64,000 bases of DNA from UBA2211 sp035404185 (GCA_965230985.1 OZ246399.1:62001-126000); one strand, 5' to 3'. Shown: positions 1 through 8,645, numbered from the stretch's first letter. Numbers and translations: made by a program. The notes: generated by a model not told the origin, from the letters alone.

Positions 1-109
1 CGACATAAAAATTAGTCTTATCCCCGGTATTATCAGCCATTACAAAAAATGGCATAACAAAAAATATTGATAAAATAAAAATATATAATTTAAAATTAGT
101 TAATTTCAT
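1..109 (-). CDS. Partial exported protein, N-terminus only
   Basis: The first 36 residues of a gene that runs off the left edge. It begins with a Sec-type signal peptide: Lys near the start, a hydrophobic stretch over residues 8-22, then a VMA-D cleavage-like site near residue 25. The mature part begins with a polar DNTGDKTNF stretch. The start is supported by a -10 box (TAGAAT, 118-123) 8 bases upstream, which would give a nearly leaderless mRNA. The product is exported or anchored outside the membrane, but too little is visible to name a family. Confidence 0.6.
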   Translation of the reverse strand, partial: MKLTNFKLYIFILSIFFVMPFFVMADNTGDKTNFYV

Positions 110-117
110 TATTTTTT

Positions 118-145
118 ATTCTAACACATGGAAATAAAAAAACAA
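118..145 (-). promoter_or_regulatory. Sigma70-type promoter of the partial exported-protein gene
   Basis: On the minus strand, -35 TTGTTT (140-145), 16-base spacer, -10 TAGAAT (118-123). Only 8 bases separate the -10 box from the ATG at 107-109, so the transcript would start at or next to the start codon. Confidence 0.5.
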
Positions 146-196
146 CTAGATACGATTTTTATCATGTTATGTCTTATGCTTTTGAAAAATCAAAAA

Positions 197-212
197 CCTC
201 CCAAAAGGGAGG
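197..212 (-). terminator. Intrinsic terminator of the surface-protein gene
   Basis: CCTCCC and GGGAGG arms with an AAAA loop, flanked by A and T runs so that it can work in either direction. It sits 17 bases past the stop codon at 229. The stem is identical to that of the terminator at 2747-2762. Confidence 0.85.
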
Positions 213-228
213 CTTTTAAATTTTCTTT

Positions 229-1872
229 CTATAGATGAGTTAATTTTCCTTGTACTATTAAAGTTAAAATTAATCTTAATACTGTATTAATAAGCTCATC
301 TTTAGTCATTTCATTTAACGGTTTACTTATAGTTATCGGTCCAAGCTGTTGAGTAGTTGTAGTCGTTGGGGTGGTTGTAGTAGTGGTAGTTGGAGTAGTT
401 GTAGTCGTTGGGGTGGTTGTAGTAGTGGTAGTTGGAGTAGTTGTAGTCGTTGGGGTGGTTGTAGTAGATCCTCCACTAGAACCTGAACCACTTCCTCCGC
501 CATAAGAAATTTCAAAAGGAGAAATTGCAAGAGATGTGCTAGCATTTGAATAAACATCAGTAACGATAATGCTGCAATTGCTGTATCTTGCTGGACTCAT
601 AGAAACAAAAGTAATGGTATTGTTTCCGGCTGTCGCTGATGTTGTTGCACTACTACATGCTCCGCTATAAGCGATTGTACCAGCTTCAGTAGCGCTAAAT
701 ACATAGCTCGGGGTTAGCGTATTTGCTGTTCCAACTGCAGTAACCTGAGCTAAAACAGGGGCAAGATTGTCAGTAATGGTTTTAGCTGTCGAAGCATCTG
801 CATTGGTGGGAACATCAGTTACTGTTGCGGCAGGATTTAAAGTATCTCCACTAGCAACAGTTGTACTTGCACCCAATGTAACTGTTAAAACTGTATTGCT
901 AACAGTCCAACCTACGGTTACGCTATCAAAAGTATGACTACCACTTAACCCTAAGTCGGAATCTAAATGAGCCTTAGAATCAACCCTAACTGTGGCTGTA
1001 GCTATTGGTTCACTAAAAGTCAAAACTAATTTATCAGTACCATCAATAGTTGTATTACTGTTGCTATCGGTCCAAGTAACGGTTAATACTTTCGGACCAA
1101 CATTATCAGTAATAGTTTTGGCTGATGAAGCATCTGCAACACCTGCGATATCAGTTACTGTTGCGGCAGGATTTAAAGTATCTCCACTAGCAACAGTTGT
1201 TCCTGTTCCTAAAGTTATTGTTAAAATTTTGCCTGTAGCATCCCAAGAAGCAACAACCGCTGCTCCACCAATTGTATGTCCACCGCTTAATCCAATATCT
1301 GTATTTAAATTAGCAACTGAATCAGTCCTTACTGTTGCTGGATCTATTTTTTCACTAAAAGTTAAAACTAAAGTATCTGTAGCATCAATCTTTGTACTGC
1401 TATTTGTATCAGTCCAAACAACAGTATTAAGAGTAGGAGCAACAGTATCGGCAGCAGGAATAGCTACTGGCGCGAGAGTTAAATCTCCTGCTCCCCCAGC
1501 ATCGGTAACAGTATCATCTGGATCGCAGGTATCAGCCGCGGCGACAGTTGCGTCAGTACCCAATGTAACCGTTAAAATAGTATTAGTTGGTCCATTCCAA
1601 GCAATGGCTAATCCTGCAGCTGACGTACCGAAGGTATGAGCACTTAGACCTAAATCACTATCTAATTGAGCCAAGCGCACGGTTGCTGTAGCCATAGCTT
1701 CACTAAAAGTGAAAGCTATCGTGTCCCCTGTATTATAAGTACCACTGCCGTCAATATCGTTCCAAACAATAGTATTAAGAGTCGGCTCTCCAGCAGCGAA
1801 TACTGTAGACAATCCTGTAATCACCATTGTTATAGCAATTATCAGTCCGAATATTTTAAATTTTGAATTCAT
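229..1872 (-). CDS. Secreted surface protein with three Ig-like repeats and Thr-rich linker
   Basis: A 547-residue exported protein. Residues 1-27 form a signal peptide ending VFA-A. Three repeats of roughly 100 residues follow, each starting near 'TLNT/LTVxW', then an acidic loop (DIDGSGTYNTGD, DTNSSTKIDATD, DSNSNTTIDGTD), a 'LxFSE' strand and 'ASGDTLNPAATVTD'. The loops resemble calcium-binding DxDxSG-type loops; binding is inferred. A fourth, different beta domain with two cysteines precedes a Gly/Ser hinge and a Thr/Pro linker encoded by 42-bp DNA repeats. The last 25 residues look like an amphipathic helix that could anchor or oligomerise. A cell-surface or adhesin role is likely. No Shine-Dalgarno is seen. 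Confidence 0.8.
   Translation of the reverse strand: MNSKFKIFGLIIAITMVITGLSTVFAAGEPTLNTIVWNDIDGSGTYNTGDTIAFTFSEAMATATVRLAQLDSDLGLSAHTFGTSAAGLAIAWNGPTNTILTVTLGTDATVAAADTCDPDDTVTDAGGAGDLTLAPVAIPAADTVAPTLNTVVWTDTNSSTKIDATDTLVLTFSEKIDPATVRTDSVANLNTDIGLSGGHTIGGAAVVASWDATGKILTITLGTGTTVASGDTLNPAATVTDIAGVADASSAKTITDNVGPKVLTVTWTDSNSNTTIDGTDKLVLTFSEPIATATVRVDSKAHLDSDLGLSGSHTFDSVTVGWTVSNTVLTVTLGASTTVASGDTLNPAATVTDVPTNADASTAKTITDNLAPVLAQVTAVGTANTLTPSYVFSATEAGTIAYSGACSSATTSATAGNNTITFVSMSPARYSNCSIIVTDVYSNASTSLAISPFEISYGGGSGSGSSGGSTTTTPTTTTTPTTTTTTTPTTTTTPTTTTTTTPTTTTTQQLGPITISKPLNEMTKDELINTVLRLILTLIVQGKLTHL
351..467 (-). repeat. 42-bp tandem repeat encoding the Thr/Pro linker
   Basis: Unit starts at 351, 393 and 435, giving about 2.8 copies of a 42-bp (14-codon) unit encoding TTTTPTTTTTPTTT. 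The copies are nearly identical at DNA level, so linker length can change by slippage. Confidence 0.9.
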
Positions 1873-1907
1873 ATTTAATTTTTATTTTATTATTTTAATA
1901 ACAAAAA

Positions 1908-1952
1908 ACCGCTAAAGAAACAGCCTGTCGACCCGACAAGTTCTTTAACGGT
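1908..1952 (-). terminator. Hairpin with U-tract in the leader of the surface-protein gene
   Basis: On the minus strand an outer stem (ACCGTTAAAGAAC pairing with GTTTCTTTAGCGGT) encloses an inner TGTCG/CGACA stem and is followed by six T residues. It lies 140 bases beyond the TPR gene and only 30 bases before the ATG at 1872. It may terminate the TPR gene, or, since little room for a promoter remains downstream, act as an attenuator that surface-gene transcription must pass. Confidence 0.65.
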
Positions 1953-2089
1953 CTATTTATGTTTATAACTTTTGTTATCATTTTACTAACAAATAATATC
2001 AGGATAAATAACAACAAAATAAATTATATATTTATATTTTAGCCTTATTACAATTATTGTCAAGAATTTCTTTCAATTAAAAACAAGCA

Positions 2090-2698
2090 TTACTGCTTGT
2101 TTAACTTATTAGCTAAAATTTCTGAATAAGGAACCGCTTTGTCTCCCTCTCCTTTCTGCTGATAATAATCAATTATCCATGAAAGAAGATCTGGATTATT
2201 ATTAGTTTTGGCCAAACCATCATCGATTAATATTTTAATCTTTGCTTCATCATCATTAAACCTATATTCATACAAATAGGCAAGCATCCTATATCCTTGA
2301 ATAAAATCGGGATGAGCAACTAATAATTTTTTATAATACTCCTCAGCCTTAGCCCAATTACTTAAATCAGAATAAGCATCAGCCGTATTGTTTAAAAGTA
2401 ATAAATTATCAGGATTATCTTTTAATAAAATTAAGTATCCATCCAAGGCCTCCTGGACCTTACCCTGATTAGCTTTTTCGACTAATTCTAATATTTTTTC
2501 TTTTATTTTTTTATCAGCCTCAGTTTCTGTATTGTTTTCTGGATTAATATTTTGGTTCTGTTCTTGATTTTGATTCTTGTTCGGTTCTTCGCCTCCTTTA
2601 TTTTTATTAAAATAAAAAACGAAAATTATTGCTAAAACTATTAACAACGCCAATATAGAGAAAATGTATTTTTTATTCATTTTTTTGATATTAAACAT
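2090..2698 (-). CDS. Membrane-anchored TPR protein
   Basis: 202 residues: a short cytoplasmic start, one membrane segment (about 11-29), a low-complexity Asn/Gln/Glu linker (35-60), then two to three tetratricopeptide-like helix pairs (for example 'LLLLNNTADAYSDLSNWAKAEEYYKKLL'). TPRs bind other proteins, so an extracytoplasmic scaffold role beside the surface proteins is plausible. The ATG at 2698 is supported by a promoter (-35 TTGCTT, 16 bases, -10 TAAGAT) with 9 bases to the start; Met7 is an alternative start. Confidence 0.75.
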   Translation of the reverse strand: MFNIKKMNKKYIFSILALLIVLAIIFVFYFNKNKGGEEPNKNQNQEQNQNINPENNTETEADKKIKEKILELVEKANQGKVQEALDGYLILLKDNPDNLLLLNNTADAYSDLSNWAKAEEYYKKLLVAHPDFIQGYRMLAYLYEYRFNDDEAKIKILIDDGLAKTNNNPDLLSWIIDYYQQKGEGDKAVPYSEILANKLNKQ

Positions 2699-2746
2699 AT
2701 GTTTTATATCTTAGCACAAAAATTAATGAAAGCAAGAACTGAAAAA

Positions 2747-2762
2747 CCTCCCCGAAGGGAGG
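2747..2762 (-). terminator. Intrinsic terminator of the S-layer-like gene
   Basis: On the minus strand CCTCCC-TTCG-GGGAGG followed by TTTTTC: a very stable UUCG-capped hairpin 31 bases after the stop codon. It has the same stem as the terminator at 197-212. Confidence 0.9.
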
Positions 2763-2793
2763 CTTTCAGTCTAATTACTAATCACAAGGAATA

Positions 2794-5700
2794 TTAGTAG
2801 GTTAGAGTATTTCCGTTAACAGGATAAGAATCTGCCTGAGTCTTGTAAGAGGCTAAACCGCCAGATGCAAGAGGTGTGTAATTCCAGTCTAATCCACCAA
2901 CAGTTGATGTTAAAGGACCCTTTGCACCAGGAATAGAGGCGCTAAATCTTACGTTTCCACTAGTTACACCTGTCTTAACAGCTGTTGTGTCAGCCTTTAC
3001 TGTAATGGTCATTGTTTGACCAGCAGTAATGCTTGGAGCAACTGATAAAGCAGTGTCGCCAGTATCACCCTGTGTAGAATTGAAGTGTACTCTGTTGTTC
3101 CAGATAGTTACAGTCTTGTCCTGACCAATAGCGGGAGAAGTACTAAATACTATTGAAGGATCGTCATCACCGGCGCAAGCACTAATTGTGTCACCAGTAA
3201 TGCTTAAGATTGTAGCTGTAGCTGTTACAGCTGAACCATCATAGAATGTTAGAGTATCACCAACTGCCCATTTGTCAAATTCGTCTTGAGAAATAGCAGC
3301 TAACTCATTAGCTTGTGTATTATTAGCACCAGAACATACTGTTACTGTTACACCACTAATGGTTGTGGCACCGCCAGCACCATCATCGGTTGTACCAGCA
3401 GCAGATGTGTTAGCAACCTCAGCTAACATATTGCTACCATTCCAAATAGACATCTTTGTGACGTATCTGAAAGGAGAGTTATCTCCACCCTTCTCAACAG
3501 TCAAGCTGTCAAAAGTCATATCTCTACTTCCAGCAGCCTTAATGTCGAACTTAGCAACTTCTTCATATGAATTAGTACTGCCAGGGCTAACTTTGCTGTC
3601 TGCAGCTAAAGTAATAGTTGGTTCAACTTCTTCGAACCTCATAATGTTACCAACTAAAGCGTTAGCAATACTTGCGTTAGCAAATTTAGCAATACCATCA
3701 TCAGCATCGATAGTAACATTAGCTCCGTCTAATACTATAACGGCTCCACTATTAGCAGTGTAAGCAGTTGTTACTACGTGCCATCCTGTTGAAGCTGAAT
3801 TATCTGTACCATCTACGTCACCGTAGAAGTATACAACATCACCAACAGCTAAGGCATTGTTTGAATCTGTATCAGCATCGATTTCAACAGATGTAGGTGT
3901 TAACATTGTTACAATTTGTCCAGCTGTCCATTTTGTAATAGTAGCTCCACCATTTAATCCCAAACCATTATCTGTTAAGCCTTGACCACCACCACCGGGT
4001 TGTGTTGTAACCATGTAGTAGCCAGGTGTTGTGTTTGTACCAGAAGCAGCTGTGGTTGTGAAGTAAATAATATTACCAACTGCGATAGCTTCTGAGCCAT
4101 CATCGGCAGACGCTGTATAAGATGTACCTGTAACAGTGTCTTGAACTATAGCACCAGAACCAGAACCGATAGCATTCAATGTTCCGAATCCGATTGTTCC
4201 TAGCGTACCAGCTGTTAATGTACCAATATTTGTTGTATCAGCAGCGACAGTTAATACCTTAGAACCATAAGCAGGAACGATTATTTCACTACCAGAAGCA
4301 AATGTGAATACTGCTGTTCCAGCAGTTACTGCAGCAGTTGGATCTGAAGCTAAACCTGTTCCTAAAAGTTTGACTTGAGCAATGTTACCATCACCCTTAA
4401 TTGATCTTATTTCTAAACGATCTATTTTCATGTCTTCAACTGTAGCAGCTAACTTTACTTTAGCTAATTCAACACCAGCTAAGCCAGTTGTTAAGAATTG
4501 AGCTGAAGCTGCACCAGATGTTTCCATAGCAACAGTCAATGTACCACCTTCAACTATAGCAATAGTTTGACCTGTGATACCAGCAGCAGCTGAAGGTCCA
4601 GCAGCAGTAGCGCTTGAAGTTGCTCCTGTTCCTGAAACACCATTTTGAAGAATCTTCGTTACTAGTGTGTCAGCAGAACCACCATCGGCAGCAGCTGTTG
4701 TTATATCAATGTATACATCAATTTGTGCAGTTGTATTTGCTGCAATGTTCAATTCTCCAGATACTGTAAATGCATTTGCAGTAGCTCCGTCAATTACTGG
4801 AGATGTTACAGCTGATCCAATTTGTGTGCCATCAGCTTTCTTTAGTTTCAAATTCTTGAAACTTGCATCTACATCAGCAGCGTCAGTACCAGTTATAGCG
4901 ATACCAATACTTGATACGTTAACACCCTCTGTTGAGTTTGTTTGTAATAAGTATGAACCGATCTTAACTTCTGATTGACCTTCTACTTTTGTACTGCTAC
5001 CTAAAGAACCATTCTTTACTACAGTCAATGTACCAGCAGAAGCGCTCAATTCATTACCTGTAATATATGCAGAGGCTGAATATGTAGCGTATGCATTGCT
5101 AGTTAATTTCTTGTAATAAATATCTGAAATTCTTCCATAAATAGTATCAGTTGCATCCATTGCGCTACCTGTGTCTACGACAAGGCTGATCTTCTTTGTT
5201 GTACCAGCAGGAATTGTGTAGTAAGTGCTCAATGTGTAAATATTTGCAGCTGTACCAGCGGCTGTATTAGCAACTAAACCAGTAGATGTAGGAGAAGCAG
5301 ACCACAATGTCTGACCGTCTTCAGTTACTAATCTTACTGTTCCAGCAAGCTCATCATTTGCTAATCCTGAACCATTGATATTAATAAATAATTTCTGAAT
5401 TTCGAGAGCCTCGCCTCTAGACTCAAAATTAAATGTTGCAATGGTTGCAGTAGATGCACCAATGCTGATTGTTCCAGAAGGAGATGTTGTAGCTTTTGAA
5501 ACATACAAACTTCCAGAAGCAATAGTCATGTGGTTGAATCCAGCATTACCAGTAGCGATATCACCGATTGGGAAGCTAGAATCGACAGAAGCTCCAGCAG
5601 TAGGAATAACATTTAATCCTGTAGAAGCTCCAGTGGCTACAACATCGTAGTCGTTCTGGATGATGAATTGAGCGGTTCTTGAAGAACCGTTAACAACATC

Positions 5701-6948
5701 TACTTTAACTGATAGATCTTTTGTTAAACCTTTTGCAATCTTATAAGGAGCAGCTGTTAGATCAAATGTTACATATTTATTAGTTGCAGAAGCAACAGTA
5801 GATAATACTGTTCCATCTGGAGCAACTAATTTAATGTTTGTAATATCTGCATCAGCAACTGTTCCGTTCTGATAAATCTTTAAAGATTTTAAATACATGT
5901 CTTCATTGGCACCAGCAACGAAACTGAATCTCTGAATTTCGTATCCAGTTGTTCCAATGTCCTTAGAAACAGTAGCTGTTGTCAAAGATTTGACATCGGC
6001 TGTTAATGTTCCCAAGGTTGCGGTTGTGTCAACCATAGAGAAAGTATTACCGATTAGAGGTAATCCAGTAGGTGTTCCTGACATTGCTGTCAAGTTAGCA
6101 CCAACTGTTCCTGCTAATCCGTTAACACCACTTACCATGTTGAACTGAACCTGAATTACTTTTGTTGTTCCGGCAGGAACTGTAATTGGGTCATTAGCGA
6201 AAGTTACTGTAGCTACGCCATTAGCGAAAGTTACAATATTTCCATGCCTTACACCGTTTTCATCAGCAACTACTACTCCAGCAACATTTGTGTCTATTGA
6301 AAGACCTGTTTTCTGGACTGTTAAACTTGTAACAGTTTGAGCTGTAGCTCCGGCTGAAACATTAATCTTTAATACTGGGTTGTAAGCTGAAGCTTCACCT
6401 AATGTACCAGAAGGCTGACTAGCAGCTAAAGATACAGTGTAGGCTCCTGTAGCAGGAGTTGTGGTTGTAGTAGTTGTTGAACCACTAGCAATCATAGCAT
6501 TAGCCTTTGCTCTTGAAGCTGTTCCGAAGAATCCTGTTCCTGCGGCTAAGCCGTAAGGAGTTAGAACTTCAGAAGCATACTTATTTTGGAATTTTACTAC
6601 TGCAGCTTTTGTCATGGCACCAAAGTAAGTTGTTTCACTTCCTTTGTTTCCGACAGAAGTTGCTGTGTCTGAATTTAATAGAATCTGTAGGTATTTTACG
6701 TTGCTACCTGTAGAACCTTGCGCTAAGTTAGTAGTAAATGTAAAACCAGCAGGAATGCCAGTTATTGTTCCAGTTCCTGTTTGTGTGCCTGTCTGTGAAC
6801 TACCAAGTAATTGGACGATCAAGGCCATAAGACCTGTAGAATCACATTCACTTAATGTAGTTAAAGAGCAAGCAGCAAAAGCTGGACTTACTACTACTGA
6901 TAGAGTCAAGACTATACCAGCAACAATACCGAATTTTTTTGTACTCAT
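2794..6948 (-). CDS. Giant S-layer-like protein with peptidoglycan-binding domain
   Basis: 1384 residues with a signal peptide (1-25, ending AFA-A). Residues about 70-155 form a PG_binding_1-like domain ('GSTGSNVKYLQILLNS...FGAMTKAAVVKFQNKY'), followed by a Thr-rich hinge and then more than 1100 residues of beta-rich, Ala/Thr/Gly/Val repeats resembling stacked Ig-like domains. The architecture fits an S-layer or major surface protein tethered to the wall by its N-terminus. The gene is richer in G+C and uses fewer codon types than its neighbours, as expected for very high expression. It has a -10 box (TATAAT, 6966-6971) and a UUCG terminator. The S-layer role is inferred from domain order and size. 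Confidence 0.8.
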   Translation of the reverse strand: MSTKKFGIVAGIVLTLSVVVSPAFAACSLTTLSECDSTGLMALIVQLLGSSQTGTQTGTGTITGIPAGFTFTTNLAQGSTGSNVKYLQILLNSDTATSVGNKGSETTYFGAMTKAAVVKFQNKYASEVLTPYGLAAGTGFFGTASRAKANAMIASGSTTTTTTTPATGAYTVSLAASQPSGTLGEASAYNPVLKINVSAGATAQTVTSLTVQKTGLSIDTNVAGVVVADENGVRHGNIVTFANGVATVTFANDPITVPAGTTKVIQVQFNMVSGVNGLAGTVGANLTAMSGTPTGLPLIGNTFSMVDTTATLGTLTADVKSLTTATVSKDIGTTGYEIQRFSFVAGANEDMYLKSLKIYQNGTVADADITNIKLVAPDGTVLSTVASATNKYVTFDLTAAPYKIAKGLTKDLSVKVDVVNGSSRTAQFIIQNDYDVVATGASTGLNVIPTAGASVDSSFPIGDIATGNAGFNHMTIASGSLYVSKATTSPSGTISIGASTATIATFNFESRGEALEIQKLFININGSGLANDELAGTVRLVTEDGQTLWSASPTSTGLVANTAAGTAANIYTLSTYYTIPAGTTKKISLVVDTGSAMDATDTIYGRISDIYYKKLTSNAYATYSASAYITGNELSASAGTLTVVKNGSLGSSTKVEGQSEVKIGSYLLQTNSTEGVNVSSIGIAITGTDAADVDASFKNLKLKKADGTQIGSAVTSPVIDGATANAFTVSGELNIAANTTAQIDVYIDITTAAADGGSADTLVTKILQNGVSGTGATSSATAAGPSAAAGITGQTIAIVEGGTLTVAMETSGAASAQFLTTGLAGVELAKVKLAATVEDMKIDRLEIRSIKGDGNIAQVKLLGTGLASDPTAAVTAGTAVFTFASGSEIIVPAYGSKVLTVAADTTNIGTLTAGTLGTIGFGTLNAIGSGSGAIVQDTVTGTSYTASADDGSEAIAVGNIIYFTTTAASGTNTTPGYYMVTTQPGGGGQGLTDNGLGLNGGATITKWTAGQIVTMLTPTSVEIDADTDSNNALAVGDVVYFYGDVDGTDNSASTGWHVVTTAYTANSGAVIVLDGANVTIDADDGIAKFANASIANALVGNIMRFEEVEPTITLAADSKVSPGSTNSYEEVAKFDIKAAGSRDMTFDSLTVEKGGDNSPFRYVTKMSIWNGSNMLAEVANTSAAGTTDDGAGGATTISGVTVTVCSGANNTQANELAAISQDEFDKWAVGDTLTFYDGSAVTATATILSITGDTISACAGDDDPSIVFSTSPAIGQDKTVTIWNNRVHFNSTQGDTGDTALSVAPSITAGQTMTITVKADTTAVKTGVTSGNVRFSASIPGAKGPLTSTVGGLDWNYTPLASGGLASYKTQADSYPVNGNTLTY

Positions 6949-6965
6949 TTTTGTATTGTTTATTT

Positions 6966-6971
6966 ATTATA
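6966..6971 (-). promoter_or_regulatory. -10 box of the S-layer-like gene
   Basis: TATAAT on the minus strand, 17 bases before the ATG. The -35 position reads CATAAC, so the promoter may need an activator or the GGTCGACA sequence in the spacer. GGTCGACA also occurs in the leader hairpin of the surface gene that starts at 1872. Confidence 0.45.
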
Positions 6972-7231
6972 ACTGTCGTTTGTCGACCGTTATGTCCGAT
7001 ATTACCCTTTGTCACTCCGCTTTGCTTTGTTGGGCAAAGCGGAATGACAGTGAGATAATATGGAACAAACGACTATTTTCTTTGCGAACCCCTTTCCTAA
7101 GGCTCATCCTCAAAGCATTAGCTCTGAAGATGAACCTCTTAAAGAATGGATCCGCAGAAGATTCTTATTTATTCACCTCTTTCGTATCTATTCTTTATTC
7201 ACTAAAAAAATGAACAAAGAATAAAAGCGAA
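6972..7231. other. Non-coding gap with several hairpins
   Basis: No convincing gene. It holds the upstream part of the S-layer promoter, a 16-bp-arm palindrome (7010-7049), a second imperfect hairpin (7102-7135, GCTCATCCTCAAAGC / GCTCTGAAGATGAAC) and A+T-rich sequence with a weak TTCTTT/AAAGAA stem after the DUF5667 gene. Long reading frames on the plus strand here begin inside the S-layer gene and have no supporting signals. Confidence 0.5.
7010..7049. repeat. GTCATTCCGC-type palindrome
   Basis: Arms TGTCACTCCGCTTTGC and GCAAAGCGGAATGACA pair over 16 bases with one G-T pair and an 8-base loop. No U-tract follows on either strand, so it is not an ordinary terminator. The GTCATTCC...GGAATGAC form resembles dispersed REP-like palindromes known from many bacterial genomes. 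Confidence 0.7.
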
Positions 7232-7984
7232 TTATTCAGTTGGTTGGATCTGATACAATATTTCTATTGCTTCACTGTACTTCGAAACGTCAAAATTCTC
7301 CTTTGCTTGTTGTAGGAGACTCTTCTGGTCTATTGTTAAATTGTTGATGTTAGCTTCAAATTCTTTAATTTCACTTTCGGCAAGAATCTTATAGAAAGTT
7401 TGATAATCTTCACTCTCATTACTCATGATTGATGCATTAGTTGTTTCTTCGATCTTTGAAATTTTAGAAACAATACTTTGAACCAATTCTGCTTTCTGAC
7501 TCTCCGGAAGTTTTGATAGTTGACTAGACGCAACTGACAAAGCTTTTTGCACTTCAACTATTCCGGCAGCTAATTTCTTTCCCTGATTTTCGCTTACTTT
7601 AGAAATCCTGTCAAGTTCACTTAATCTTTGATCTGCTTGTTCAACTTTAGCAATAGCCTGAGCCTCGGGTGATAACAAGGAAATCCTCACTGATTCATAT
7701 GCTTGTTTCAAACTGTATAATCTGTCTCCTGGTAAAGTTCCTTGGGCAGTAATCATGGCGAATCCAAAAACAGCAACAATTAAACTTGATAACACTGGCA
7801 TCAATACTTTAGGAGTTTCAAAGACTGTTCCAATAGTATTAAAAAATGAAGCAAAGATTGTAGCTGTTGAATTCTCTTCAAACTGCTTAGAAAGAATATT
7901 TCTCTTACTAAAAGAAACCCACTCTGAATTGGGTTTCACTGCTTTCAATGCTTCTAAGTTTTTTATAATCTTTATTTCCTCCAT
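7232..7984 (-). CDS. DUF5667-type membrane protein, partner of the ECF sigma factor
   Basis: 250 residues. After a cytoplasmic N-terminus (about 60 residues) and one membrane segment (about 62-80) comes 'LPGDRLYSLKQAYESVRISLLSPEAQAIAKVEQADQRLSEL', the hallmark of the DUF5667 family, which is often encoded next to ECF sigma factors. The rest is helical and extracytoplasmic. An anti-sigma or envelope-sensor role is inferred from the single-span layout and position. It has its own ECF-type promoter (8002-8029) instead of simple co-transcription, because HicBA genes now separate it from the sigma gene. Confidence 0.7.
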   Translation of the reverse strand: MEEIKIIKNLEALKAVKPNSEWVSFSKRNILSKQFEENSTATIFASFFNTIGTVFETPKVLMPVLSSLIVAVFGFAMITAQGTLPGDRLYSLKQAYESVRISLLSPEAQAIAKVEQADQRLSELDRISKVSENQGKKLAAGIVEVQKALSVASSQLSKLPESQKAELVQSIVSKISKIEETTNASIMSNESEDYQTFYKILAESEIKEFEANINNLTIDQKSLLQQAKENFDVSKYSEAIEILYQIQPTE

Positions 7985-8001
7985 AGTGTCTCTTACTAAT
8001 G

Positions 8002-8029
8002 TAGACGTAAAAACAAGAGTTTTGTTACA
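8002..8029 (-). promoter_or_regulatory. ECF-sigma-type promoter before the DUF5667 gene
   Basis: On the minus strand TGTAAC (8024-8029), 16 bases, CGTCTA (8002-8007), 17 bases before the ATG at 7984. TGTAAC/CGTC elements are typical of ECF sigma targets. A near-copy with identical spacing lies at 8674-8701 just beyond the sigma gene, so both are probably read by that sigma factor. Confidence 0.65.
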
Positions 8030-8036
8030 GTTTGAG

Positions 8037-8267
8037 CTATTTAAGCCATTCCCCTAAAGATATTCCAGATTGTTTGACTATTGCCTTGAATGTTCTAGGT
8101 TTTAAGGTTTTAGATCCATGAAAGGGAACCTGGACGATTCTTGGCTCATGATTACGGTTACCAGTATAGAAATAATGACTTCCTTTGGTGTAAGAATAGA
8201 TAAAACCGTTTTCCTTTAAAAAGTCCTTTACTTCTGAAAATGTCCAGTTAAATATTCCTTTTGTCAT
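8037..8267 (-). CDS. hicA: HicA-type mRNA interferase toxin (first HicBA)
   Basis: 76 residues from ATG 8267, a start chosen because it lies 4 bases after the HicB stop and gives the usual HicA length. It has the HicA fold: a helix with 'VKDFLKENGF', then 'KGSHYFYTG' containing the catalytic His, and 'VPFHGSKTLKPRTFKAIVKQSGIS'. HicA toxins cut mRNA and are held in check by HicB. It forms one operon with the gene upstream. The pair interrupts the sigma factor/DUF5667 unit. Confidence 0.8.
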   Translation of the reverse strand: MTKGIFNWTFSEVKDFLKENGFIYSYTKGSHYFYTGNRNHEPRIVQVPFHGSKTLKPRTFKAIVKQSGISLGEWLK

Positions 8268-8271
8268 AATT

Positions 8272-8604
8272 CTAGGCAAATACTGGAGTATTAAACGGAG
8301 CGTGCCCAAAGCTATAAACCTGTTTTAACTTTGAATCCTTTTCCGTCTTATCTTTTTCTAATCCTTTCCACATTTCCTCATATTCCTTATCAGGCTTTTG
8401 ATTCAAAGGCATGGGACGCATTTTTAATCTTTGAGCAGTCTCAACATATCCTTCTATCGCTTGAAACAAAGAAGCCATTACCTCTACAGGATTATCCCCT
8501 TCTTCCACAATATTAAATTCTAATGCTACTCCATACCAAACACTGTCCTCCTTAAAGATTATATATCTTACAGAGCCTTTATTTAATGTGTTTTTGTATT
8601 TCAT
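8272..8604 (-). CDS. hicB: HicB-type antitoxin (first HicBA)
   Basis: 110 residues. The N-terminal half has the HicB partial RNase H fold: 'VRYIIFKEDSVWYGVALEFNIVEEGDNPVEVMASLFQAIEGYVETA'. The C-terminal part is charged and shows no clear DNA-binding domain. It should neutralise the HicA encoded directly downstream. The start is supported by a -10 TATAAT 12 bases upstream, leaving a leader of about 6 bases and no Shine-Dalgarno. Confidence 0.75.
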   Translation of the reverse strand: MKYKNTLNKGSVRYIIFKEDSVWYGVALEFNIVEEGDNPVEVMASLFQAIEGYVETAQRLKMRPMPLNQKPDKEYEEMWKGLEKDKTEKDSKLKQVYSFGHAPFNTPVFA

Positions 8605-8616
8605 ATTTGTAGGTAG

Positions 8617-8645
8617 ATTATACTAAAAATACTGCTAAAAGTCAA
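8617..8645 (-). promoter_or_regulatory. Sigma70-type promoter of hicBA (first copy)
   Basis: -35 TTGACT (8640-8645), 17-base spacer, -10 TATAAT (8617-8622), minus strand. Twelve bases separate the -10 box from the hicB ATG. Confidence 0.75.

Noticed and set aside
992..1866. Long plus-strand frames antisense to the surface-protein gene
   Set aside because: Low-complexity Val/Ala/Pro-rich translations of the opposite strand of a repetitive gene.
6507..7213. Plus-strand frames antisense to the S-layer gene and across its promoter
   Set aside because: They are mirror images of a highly biased coding gene; no start signals and no protein-like composition.
7070..7231. A protein-coding gene in the gap between the S-layer and DUF5667 genes
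   Set aside because: No frame with a plausible start, length or composition; only hairpins and A+T-rich sequence are seen.
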